A stretch of 64,000 bases of DNA from MED-G78 sp964275345. GTDB lineage: Bacteria > Pseudomonadota > Gammaproteobacteria > Magnimaribacterales > D2472. Made by a program: the position numbers and the translations under genes. The notes beneath the pieces are model-generated. The model was not told where the DNA came from. It saw nothing but the letters and a program-made list of their open reading frames with translations, and made no database searches. Location of the stretch: NCBI GenBank assembly GCA_964275345.1, contig CAXYBK010000003.1:682001-746000 (forward strand). The letters run 5' to 3'. Positions 25,821 to 33,640 of this stretch are shown here, piece after piece; the stretch's first letter is position 1; each line of letters starts with the position of its first letter.

Positions 25821-26840
25821 ATGAAATATTTATCTTTTTCTTTTTTACTTTTTTCTTTAACAATCTCTGCTGCATTTGATGACTACACTAATGTGAATTC
25901 TTTTTTAAAACAAAATGATATTAATAATGATAAAGTTTTTGTTCTTTTAAATAATAAAAGACTATTCTCTACAGATTATCATCCTTCCTCCTATATAAGG
26001 GCAAGAGATGAGTATCCTCGATATCCATCCGCTTTGATTCAAAGAGGAATTGAGGGTTATGCGGAAATAGGATTTACGGTTAATCTTGATGGCTCAACTT
26101 CTGATCATGAAGTAATTGAATCAAAGCCAGGAAATTACTTTGATAAAAATTCTTTAATTGAGGCAAAAGGTCTTCGTTACACAAAGGATGATAATTCAAG
26201 TTATTTAAATACAAAAGGCTCGAAACATAAACATAGATTTACTTTTAATTTGCCTGAAGAGTCAAGAAAAGTTCCAAATGGTGTATTTTCATGCATGGAA
26301 TTAATCTATCAAGACAGATATAAAGATGCAAAGAAATGTTCAGAGAATAGAGTAAGTGTGCACAGCGGCTATACAGTTCCATATGCAATGTCTCTTTATT
26401 ACATGCAGCAAGAACAGCAAGCTATAAATTTGTTAACTGAACTTATAAAAGATTCGCAAGAAGAAAGCTTCTATGTTAAAGCTTTAAGTGCTTCTGCAGT
26501 ATCAATTTTTTTATTCTCTAAAAAATCTTATCAAGAAATTATAGAATTAGAGCCTTTCTTTATAGATATAAGAAAAGTTGGATATGAAGAGGCAATGCTA
26601 AATGCCTTTTATTTCTTAGGCGTTTCATTGTTTTATGCAAACAAAACAATTGATTCTTTATACTATTTGAAACTTACTCAACAAGATTCTAATTGTAAAA
26701 TTTCATCGATGAATTCAAATGATGATATTAAAGCAAAAAAAGCCCAAAGTTTATTTAGGCTTATTCCTGAAAAAAACTGTTTCTTTAAGCAGTACACTAG
26801 AACTGAAGAAACTCTAAGGGCTATAGATAAATTAATTTAG
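25821..26840 (+). CDS. secreted protein with TonB C-terminal domain
   Basis: 339 residues. A signal peptide (about 1-18, MKYLSFSFLLFSLTISAA) is followed at about 66-120 by a TonB_C-like fold: YPRYPSALIQRGIEGYAEIGFTV...DGS...F(D)KNSL..AKGLRY. The remainder (about 145-330) is helical with TPR-like spacing (AMSLYYMQQEQQAINLLTEL). It lacks the uncleaved N-terminal anchor and proline-rich arm of true TonB, so it is probably a periplasmic partner rather than an energy transducer. It starts two bases after glpK. Specific role unknown. Confidence 0.65.
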   Translation: MKYLSFSFLLFSLTISAAFDDYTNVNSFLKQNDINNDKVFVLLNNKRLFSTDYHPSSYIRARDEYPRYPSALIQRGIEGYAEIGFTVNLDGSTSDHEVIESKPGNYFDKNSLIEAKGLRYTKDDNSSYLNTKGSKHKHRFTFNLPEESRKVPNGVFSCMELIYQDRYKDAKKCSENRVSVHSGYTVPYAMSLYYMQQEQQAINLLTELIKDSQEESFYVKALSASAVSIFLFSKKSYQEIIELEPFFIDIRKVGYEEAMLNAFYFLGVSLFYANKTIDSLYYLKLTQQDSNCKISSMNSNDDIKAKKAQSLFRLIPEKNCFFKQYTRTEETLRAIDKLI

Positions 26841-26841
26841 A

Positions 26842-27466
26842 TTAAATTTTTATAATTTCTTTGCAATGCATTTCATCTAGATGTTCAAGGCTATGAGTAA
26901 CTAGAACTGCTGGAATATTGAGTGTTTCTATTGCATATTTTATAAGTAGCTGAGTGTTAACAATATTATCTTTATCTAAACCTGAAAAAGGCTCATCCAT
27001 TATAAGAGCTTTTGGCTGCATGAGGATAGCTCTTGCTATAGCAACTCTTTGCTGTTGTCCTCCTGAAAGCTCATGAGGGTATTTATGTTTATGCTCATCT
27101 AAACTCAGTGATCTTAAAACGTGCTCATCTGTTAATTGAGGGCAATTATTGTCGTAGGCATAATTTGCATTTTTTAAAGCTGTAAGATGCGGGAATAGGG
27201 CATAGTCCTGGAAATACATATCCAATTTTTCTATCTTCTGGAGCAATAAATTTTTCATCAGAATTTATTACAACATCATCCAATTTAATAAGCCCTTTGG
27301 TTGGCTTGATCAGTCCAGCAATAATATTAAGTAGTGTAGTTTTTCCGCAACCACTCTCTCCTTGTATTATTAAAAGATCACCAGCGTTAACATTTAAATT
27401 AATATTCTCAAGTAAATGCTCTTCATTTTTCCTATTAAAGGATAGATTTGAAATTAAAAGGCTCAT
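26842..27466 (-). pseudogene. ABC transporter ATP-binding protein, interrupted by a one-base insertion
   Basis: The 5' part (from ATG 27466) has Walker A GESGCGKTTLLN and reads to EDRKIGYVF. At about 27210 an extra base shifts the frame. Without it the sequence continues QDYALFPHLTALKN (Q-loop), LSGGQQQRVAIARAIL (signature), ALIMDEPFSGLDKD (Walker B) and VTHSLEHL (H-loop). Rejoined length is about 207 residues, short like ThiQ-type importers' ATPases. No permease or binding-protein gene is adjacent, so the substrate is unknown. Convergent with the TonB-C gene. Confidence 0.82.
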
Positions 27467-27561
27467 TTGTTAATAAAAAGTTTCTTCTTATAAAAGTATG
27501 TAATAAACTAATTCAAAATTAATGTCTTATTGATAATACCAAAGACTATCTCTTACTAACA

Positions 27562-28737
27562 ATGTATAAATATAAAATTTTCAATAATATTGCTGACGAT
27601 GGCATTGATGTTCTGAAAGGACATAACTTTATAATCGATGAAATAAATCCTGAAACGATTATATTAAGAAGTCAGGTTCTATCTAGTGATGACCTAAATA
27701 ATTCTCTTTATTGCATTGGAAGAGCTGGAGCTGGAACCAACAATATACCCACCATGGACGCAACAAAACGAGGGATTGTTGTATTTAACACTCCTGGTGC
27801 AAATGCTAATGCTGTAAAAGAGCTTGTTGTTTGTGGATTATTACTTTCCTCAAGAGGAATTATTCAAGGCAATAGTTTTTCAAAGACCTTAGATGGTCTT
27901 GATTCTAATGCTTTAAATATTGCCATGGAAGAACAAAAAAAGATATTTAAAGGAACAGAATTAAAAGGAAAAACTCTCGGAATTGTTGGATTAGGATCTA
28001 TTGGCTCTTTAGTTGCTCAGACTGCGCAAAGCATGGGTATGAATCTGATCGGATTTGATCCTCATATTTCAATTGATTCAGCTTGGAGACTGCCAAAGGA
28101 GGTTGAAAAAGCTGAAAGTCTTGAAGCCTTATTAAGCATGTCTGACTATGTTTCTTTACATGTTCCCTTAGTCGAAGCAACAAAGGGCCTTTTATCAATG
28201 GATAAATTAAAGCATTGTAAAAAAGGAGCTAAAATAATAAATCTTTCAAGAGGAGGAATCGTAGACAATGATGATATTATTTCTGCTCTCGACAAAGGAA
28301 TTGTTTCAAAATTTGTAACTGATTTCCCAACACCAGAACTTATAAAACGAAGTAATTCGACTCAAGACGTAATTCTTCTACCTCATTTAGGTGCAAGTAC
28401 AAAAGAGGCTGAAATAAATTGTGCTTATATGGCATGTGACCAAGTCAGTAATTTCTTATTGCATGGCACTATTGTTAATTCTATAAATTTCCCCCCTATA
28501 AGACTTGGAAGAACAACGCCTTTTAGGTTAGTGATTATTAATCGTAATGAGCCAGGAATGATTGGAAAAATTGCAGATGAAATTGCATCTGCAGAAATCA
28601 ATATTGCTGACATGACAAATAAAAGTAGAGATGAAATAGCAATAAACCTTATTGATATCGATGAAGAGCCCTCGCAAAATCTTATAACTAATCTTCAAGA
28701 TATAGATCATGTTTTAAGTGTACGAATCTGCAATTAA
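27562..28737 (+). CDS. serA: D-3-phosphoglycerate dehydrogenase
   Basis: 391 residues, the short SerA form. Substrate domain with IGRAGAGTNNIP, NAD site GKTLGIVGLGSIGSLVAQ (about 136-153), catalytic INLSRGGIVDN (Arg) and LLPHLGASTKEAE (His). A C-terminal ACT domain (about 320-390, RNEPGMIGKIADEIASAEINI) suggests serine feedback. It commits 3-phosphoglycerate to serine synthesis. It is monocistronic here, with a 362-base gap downstream. Confidence 0.94.
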   Translation: MYKYKIFNNIADDGIDVLKGHNFIIDEINPETIILRSQVLSSDDLNNSLYCIGRAGAGTNNIPTMDATKRGIVVFNTPGANANAVKELVVCGLLLSSRGIIQGNSFSKTLDGLDSNALNIAMEEQKKIFKGTELKGKTLGIVGLGSIGSLVAQTAQSMGMNLIGFDPHISIDSAWRLPKEVEKAESLEALLSMSDYVSLHVPLVEATKGLLSMDKLKHCKKGAKIINLSRGGIVDNDDIISALDKGIVSKFVTDFPTPELIKRSNSTQDVILLPHLGASTKEAEINCAYMACDQVSNFLLHGTIVNSINFPPIRLGRTTPFRLVIINRNEPGMIGKIADEIASAEINIADMTNKSRDEIAINLIDIDEEPSQNLITNLQDIDHVLSVRICN

Positions 28738-29099
28738 ATCGACGCTCAAATTCCTACAATTAGCCTAATTAGTAAAGACAAAATATAGTAATGTCTTGAG
28801 CCATAATAGAGGTAATTTATATAGTCTTATACATTAAATTAATTTTTATCAAAATTAATTAAAATAATACTTGCCCACAAGTAAAAAAAGTGATATTGAA
28901 GCATTACTAAATTTCATACTTAATCGTGTTAACTATTACCTATATTATTATATACCATTGATATGCGGTAATAATTGATAATATTGTATAAAAATTAACC
29001 AATTAGCTTAAAACCCTTATTCTAAGGGATTTACAGTGTAGAATATAAAGTTATCCAATAAGTTATCCACAGATTCTGTGGATAAAAAAACGGTGATTT
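28738..29099. other. 362-base AT-rich gap with DnaA boxes, no gene seen
   Basis: No ORF or RNA gene is apparent. The left two thirds are almost pure A/T with few G/C. A small inverted repeat, AAACCCTTATTCTAAGGG-like, is near 29010-29030. The right end carries a cluster of DnaA-type boxes just before ung. The combination of an AT-rich stretch and DnaA boxes could be a replication-linked site or only a regulated promoter. Confidence 0.5.
29063..29085. promoter_or_regulatory. inverted pair of perfect DnaA boxes upstream of ung
   Basis: TTATCCACA (29063-29071) and TGTGGATAA (29077-29085) face each other as a near-perfect 23-base palindrome. A partial copy, TTATCCAAT, precedes at 29051-29059. The palindrome ends 14 bases before the ung ATG, so binding would block ung transcription or translation initiation. 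Confidence 0.65.
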
Positions 29100-29789
29100 A
29101 TGGAATTTAAACCTGAAGATTTTCTTAATGCAAAGTGGAGACTTTTGTTACAAAAAAGCCTTGCCTCTACCTCAACAATAAAGCTCTTTAAATCATTAAA
29201 ATCTTTCATAAAATCTGGACAAAATATTTATCCTGAAAGCCCTTACGTCTTTCGCTCCTTAAACCTATGTTTACCAAATAGAATTAGTGTTGTAATTATT
29301 GGTCAAGATCCTTATCACGGAAAAGGACAAGCAAATGGATTGGCTTTTTCTGTTAATACAGGTTTTCCTATTCCGCCTTCTTTACGAAATATTTTTAAAG
29401 AATTAAAGTCAGATCTAGATATTTCAATTTCTAATTGTGGCAACTTAGAGGCTTGGGCAAAGCAGGGCGTTCTTCTCTTAAATACATGTTTAACAGTTGA
29501 GGAATCTAAACCAGGCTCTCATCAAAATATAGGATGGGAAGAATTTACTGATGATGTTATTAATCAAATTAGTAAAAAGGGCTCTATTGTTTTTATTTTA
29601 TGGGGAGCTAAAGCTCATGCTAAGGAAGCCATTATTAATCAAGATAATAATTTAATAATTAAATCAGCACATCCGTCGCCATTTTCAGCAAGCAGAGGTT
29701 TTTTTGGAACTAGACCGTTTTCTAGAACAAATAATTTTTTAAAAGAAAATAGTAAAAAAGAAATTAATTGGAATCTAGATATCGAATAA
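29100..29789 (+). CDS. ung: uracil-DNA glycosylase
   Basis: 229 residues, family 1 UDG. The water-activating loop GQDPYHGKGQANGLAFSV (about 69-86) and the DNA-intercalation loop HPSPFSASRGFFG (near 195) are intact. It removes uracil from DNA. A GGTGA site precedes the ATG. The 3' end overlaps the convergent ygfZ by 26 bases. Confidence 0.97.
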   Translation: MEFKPEDFLNAKWRLLLQKSLASTSTIKLFKSLKSFIKSGQNIYPESPYVFRSLNLCLPNRISVVIIGQDPYHGKGQANGLAFSVNTGFPIPPSLRNIFKELKSDLDISISNCGNLEAWAKQGVLLLNTCLTVEESKPGSHQNIGWEEFTDDVINQISKKGSIVFILWGAKAHAKEAIINQDNNLIIKSAHPSPFSASRGFFGTRPFSRTNNFLKENSKKEINWNLDIE

Positions 29790-30567
29790 GATTCATTGAA
29801 TCATATTCTTTATTTTCTAATTCATCTCTTTTAATATGAGTATTAAATATTTTGTGATCTAAAAATTCTAAAGTTTCTCCATGAATTTTTAATTTGCTAT
29901 TTATAATATTATCTTTTGGAATAATTGCTGAGACAAACTCACGTCTGTTAACACCTAGGTAATGTACCCTTGCTACTATTTCTTGACCTCTAAAGCACCC
30001 CTTGTTAAAAGAAACTCTGGATTTGTCATAATTTAGTTCATTTGGCCTATATTTATCTATATCTTCCTTAACAAATAAATAGTTTAATAAAATCTTATTT
30101 ACAACTTTCCACTCAAGATGGCTCAACTCAGATACTTCTGTCATTTTAGGCTTATTGCAAATTTCCAGACCAAGCGAATATTCATTATGTTTGTAATAAG
30201 TAAAAATTTTATTATTTGGGGATTTTAATTCAGATATAACCCCTTTAACTAAAAAGTCTGTTAACTGGATCTCAACTTTATAAAATTGAGTAAATTGGCC
30301 TAGCTGGCTCATAAAGTTTTCACTTAGTGATTTGTCGATAACTACAAAAACTTCATTTTCTTCTCGAACTAAAATAAAATCTGCCTGAATAAAACCTTTT
30401 TGATCCAGCAAGCAAGAAACTTGAGCACCTTTATTAGGCAATTCTGAAATATCAGATGTAACCTGTCCTTGCAATAACGCATCAACTTTTTTTATATCAC
30501 CATTAAGTTTCAACACTTCACAAGTGTCTAAATAAATAAAACCGGTTTTTATTAAATTCTTTAACAT
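29764..30567 (-). CDS. ygfZ: folate-binding Fe-S maintenance protein YgfZ
   Basis: 267 residues from ATG 30567 (a TTG one codon upstream is discounted). The diagnostic KGCFRGQEIVARVHYLG motif of the YgfZ/GcvT-like family is present near residue 178. YgfZ helps maintain certain iron-sulfur enzymes with tetrahydrofolate. It is divergent from sdhE with a 43-base gap, the same pairing found in enterics. Confidence 0.9.
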   Translation of the reverse strand: MLKNLIKTGFIYLDTCEVLKLNGDIKKVDALLQGQVTSDISELPNKGAQVSCLLDQKGFIQADFILVREENEVFVVIDKSLSENFMSQLGQFTQFYKVEIQLTDFLVKGVISELKSPNNKIFTYYKHNEYSLGLEICNKPKMTEVSELSHLEWKVVNKILLNYLFVKEDIDKYRPNELNYDKSRVSFNKGCFRGQEIVARVHYLGVNRREFVSAIIPKDNIINSKLKIHGETLEFLDHKIFNTHIKRDELENKEYDSMNLIRYLDSN

Positions 30568-30610
30568 CAATTTTCTTGTAGAATTAACCTCTTTAACTTT
30601 ATTCTAACTA

Positions 30611-30868
30611 ATGAGCGAACAAATAAATAGATTGAGATGGAAATGTAGACGAGGTATGCGTGAATTAGATCTGTTGCTTAAAGAATTCTCCGAGAAAGAA
30701 ATGCTAGATCTAACAGATGAGGATCATGCAATCTTTAATGCTGTGCTAGATTACGATGATCAGACCCTATATGATTTTATTTTCAAGAAAATAAGCTTAG
30801 GCATTATCGAGCACGAAGCATTTATTGAAAATAAACTAAAAAAATTTACAAAATTAGAGAACTTTTAA
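30611..30868 (+). CDS. sdhE: FAD assembly factor SdhE
   Basis: 85 residues with the signature RLRWKCRRGMRELDLLL at the N-terminus (RGxxE needed for flavinylation). It promotes covalent FAD attachment to SdhA and FrdA. Located between ygfZ and rpoE, 42 bases upstream of the sigma factor. Confidence 0.93.
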   Translation: MSEQINRLRWKCRRGMRELDLLLKEFSEKEMLDLTDEDHAIFNAVLDYDDQTLYDFIFKKISLGIIEHEAFIENKLKKFTKLENF

Positions 30869-30910
30869 TAACAAGACTGGTCATATTGGTAAGGAAATTA
30901 CGTTTTTAAA

Positions 30911-31483
30911 ATGAATAACAGCAATAATAACGAAGATTTCTATTTAATAGAGAAAGTTAAGGAAAAGAACCAGGATGCCTTTAAAGTGTTAATGATCAAA
31001 TATCAACCAAGAATATATAGTGCTTTGTTCGGTTATGTTAAGTCGAAAGAAGATGCTGAAGACTTGACTCAACAAGTATTTATAAGAGTGTGGAATAAGA
31101 TAGATTCATTTAGAGGGGATAGCGCATTTTTTACTTGGGTTTATCGAATTGCTATTAATATTGCAAAAAATCATGTAACTAGTGCGACTTTCAAAAAAGA
31201 TAAATTAAATATTTCAGATGATGTCATGCATTTTGATTATCCTCACTTTAGCTCACCTGAACTAAGTGTTGAAAGCGCAGAAACATCTATAACTATTAAA
31301 AATTTTATTTCTACTTTGCCAGAAATATTAAAAACACCCTTTATTCTCAGAGAATATGAAGGAAAAAGTTATGAGGAGATAGCAAATATAATTGATTGTC
31401 CCTTGGGGACAGTAAGATCAAGAATCTTTAGAGCAAGAGAAGCTACATTAAATTTTATAAAAGAGGAACTAACTAATGACTGA
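30911..31483 (+). CDS. rpoE: ECF sigma factor RpoE/AlgU
   Basis: 190 residues. Sigma region 2 (about 22-92: FKVLMIKYQPRIY...DAEDLTQQVFIRVWNKIDSFRG) and region 4 (about 130-185: LPEILKTPFILREYEGKSYEEIANIIDCPLGTVRSRIFRARE, in parts) are clear. The context sdhE-rpoE-rseA-like-mucD identifies the envelope-stress sigma-E. Its stop overlaps the next start by eight bases. No consensus sigma-E promoter (GGAACTT...TCTGA) is evident immediately upstream. Confidence 0.95.
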   Translation: MNNSNNNEDFYLIEKVKEKNQDAFKVLMIKYQPRIYSALFGYVKSKEDAEDLTQQVFIRVWNKIDSFRGDSAFFTWVYRIAINIAKNHVTSATFKKDKLNISDDVMHFDYPHFSSPELSVESAETSITIKNFISTLPEILKTPFILREYEGKSYEEIANIIDCPLGTVRSRIFRAREATLNFIKEELTND

Positions 31484-32168
31484 TAAAAATGAAAAGCTGT
31501 CAGCGTTATTTGACGGCGAGCTAACCCCATTTGAAATAGATGAATTATTATTAAATATTGATAATGAAGGAGTTCAGGATAAATTAAAAGATTATGCAAA
31601 ACTTAGTGCAATAATTTCAACAGACAAGAAAGAACAATCAAAAAATAATGTGACTCACATAAAATTTCCAGTTTTTTTACAATACAGACCCTGGTTATCT
31701 AATGGAATGTCGGCAGCTGCAGCTGTTATTTTGACAGTTTTTTTAATAAATCCATCTGATTCAGATAGGCTTGGATTTAATAGTGAGGCTCAGTCTCAAA
31801 TTCAAGCGGCTATAAATAGTGACGAAGCTAAAAATAATATCCTTAGAATTGAAGAAGGCTTATTAGAGCATATGTTAAATGTTCTTGATCAGACTAATAT
31901 AAAGACCAAAAATCAATACAACCCTAACTTAACAAATGTCGGTTTTAAGAGTTCATCTAATAGACCGGGACACTATACTAATGGAAAAGAAAATTTCTAT
32001 ATGCATATTGCAGACAAAGATTTGGGGCTAAGAAATCTAAGATATTGGAAGTCAGGAAAAAATATGGTCTACCTATATCCATTACCTGGTGGTAAAGTGA
32101 TAACCCTTTATGGAAATCTCAGTATAGAAGAAGCTAATAAGATCATTGGCTCAATACAAATTAGATAG
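31476..32168 (+). CDS. rseA: RseA/MucA-like anti-sigma factor with possible RseB-like tail
   Basis: 230 residues. The N-terminus (NEKLSALFDGELTPFEIDELL) matches the RseA/MucA sigma-binding domain. A single transmembrane helix lies at about 78-95 (GMSAAAAVILTVFLI). The periplasmic part ends with MVYLYPLPGGKVITLYGNLSIEEANKIIGS, which resembles the end of RseB/MucB (strand pattern followed by ...G-x-[IL]...A..I..SI). No separate rseB gene follows; mucD is next. A merged RseA-RseB protein is inference. Confidence 0.75.
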   Translation: MTDKNEKLSALFDGELTPFEIDELLLNIDNEGVQDKLKDYAKLSAIISTDKKEQSKNNVTHIKFPVFLQYRPWLSNGMSAAAAVILTVFLINPSDSDRLGFNSEAQSQIQAAINSDEAKNNILRIEEGLLEHMLNVLDQTNIKTKNQYNPNLTNVGFKSSSNRPGHYTNGKENFYMHIADKDLGLRNLRYWKSGKNMVYLYPLPGGKVITLYGNLSIEEANKIIGSIQIR

Positions 32169-32176
32169 GAATCATT

Positions 32177-33574
32177 ATGAACAAATTTTTAAACACTAGT
32201 TTTGTCTTTATCTTTGTTTTTGCATTAAGTTTAAATATTCATGCTGCTGGCTTGCCATCAAATATTGCAAGTCTTGTTGAAGACTCTGCTCCTGCAGTCG
32301 TTAATATTACATCTAGAAAAGAAGTACCTGCTCAAAATTCATATAGAGGAATGCCACCAGAGCTAGAAAGATTTTTTGGGATTCCCAGAGGTTATGAAGA
32401 GGCGCCGCAGCAAAAAAGGAAAGCAGAAGGTTATGGGTCTGGATTTATTTTTAAAGAGAATTATATTTTAACTAATTTCCATGTAGTTGATGGAGCGACA
32501 GAAGTTATTGTATCTTTAGTAGATCGAAGAGAATACGTTGCAGAGGTAGTTGGTGTAGATGCCTTATCTGATTTAGCAGTTTTAAAAATTAATGGAAAAA
32601 AATTACCAAAAGTTAAAGTTGGAGACAGTGAATCCTTAAGAGTAGGAGACTGGGTAGTTGCAATAGGATCGCCGTATAGTTTTGATTTTTCAGTTACTGC
32701 TGGAATTGTAAGTGCTAAAGGTCGAAGTATTCAAAATAATAATATTGGAAATTATGTCCCTTTTTTACAAACTGATGTTGCAATAAATCCAGGAAATTCT
32801 GGCGGACCTTTATTTGATTTACAAGGAAAGGTAGTTGGTATTAATTCTCAAATATATTCTAGAAGTGGAGGTTATCAAGGCCTTGCTTTCGCAATTCCAA
32901 TCAATGTTGCAATTGATGTTGCAGAACAAATTATAGACTCTGGAATCGTAGCTAGAGGTTATTTAGGGGTTAGGGTTGGTGAAGTTGATAATGATCTTGC
33001 AGAGGCTCTTGGAATGGATAAGCCTTATGGAGCTTTAATAAACGATTTAGAAGAAGGTGAGTCTGGAGATAACGGCGGTTTGATTCCAGGAGATGTTATT
33101 TTAGATTTTGATGGAAAGGAAATTAAATTTAGTGCAGATCTTCCTCATGTCGTAGGTCAAATAAAACCAAATACGGAATCTACTGCGACTATCTTTAGAG
33201 ATGGTAAGGAAATGGAGTTAACTTTTACTCTTGGAGAACTACCTTCTGGCGATAAACCATTTGTGCCTGCAAAGAGTAATAATAATTCTGATATGTTAGG
33301 ACTTCAAATTGAAGAAATTGATAGAGAGAATCCACAGATGGCAAATTTGGAGGATGGTGTAATTGTTTCAAAGGTTACTTCAGGGTCTCCTGCATCAGGC
33401 AAAATACAAAGAGGTGATGTTATTACTCATATACGTTATAGAAATATGAAATATAAGATAGATAGCCTTGAATCTTTTTCGGATACCATAGAAAAACTTG
33501 AATCTGGATCAATAGTAGCTGTTTTTGGTAAAAGAAATAACGCTCGTTTTATTGTTCCAATCAGATTAAATTAA
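32177..33574 (+). CDS. mucD: DegP/MucD-type periplasmic serine protease
   Basis: 465 residues. Signal peptide 1-24, trypsin-like domain with triad H102 (TNFHVVDG), D132 (ALSDLAVLKI) and S208 (NPGNSGGPLF), then two PDZ domains (about 255-350 and 370-460). It degrades misfolded envelope proteins and in AlgU systems dampens the stress response. It follows the anti-sigma gene by eight bases, completing rpoE-rseA-mucD. Confidence 0.95.
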   Translation: MNKFLNTSFVFIFVFALSLNIHAAGLPSNIASLVEDSAPAVVNITSRKEVPAQNSYRGMPPELERFFGIPRGYEEAPQQKRKAEGYGSGFIFKENYILTNFHVVDGATEVIVSLVDRREYVAEVVGVDALSDLAVLKINGKKLPKVKVGDSESLRVGDWVVAIGSPYSFDFSVTAGIVSAKGRSIQNNNIGNYVPFLQTDVAINPGNSGGPLFDLQGKVVGINSQIYSRSGGYQGLAFAIPINVAIDVAEQIIDSGIVARGYLGVRVGEVDNDLAEALGMDKPYGALINDLEEGESGDNGGLIPGDVILDFDGKEIKFSADLPHVVGQIKPNTESTATIFRDGKEMELTFTLGELPSGDKPFVPAKSNNNSDMLGLQIEEIDRENPQMANLEDGVIVSKVTSGSPASGKIQRGDVITHIRYRNMKYKIDSLESFSDTIEKLESGSIVAVFGKRNNARFIVPIRLN

Positions 33575-33640
33575 AAATATTTATAAATAGACTCCTCTAA
33601 AGCTAATAACTTAATAGCTTTCCTTGTAAAATGTATTCAT

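Noticed and set aside
28738..29040. Structured RNA (6S, tmRNA, 4.5S or RNase P) in the gap before ung
   Set aside because: Sequence is nearly all A/T with no extended stems or conserved RNA motifs that I could find.
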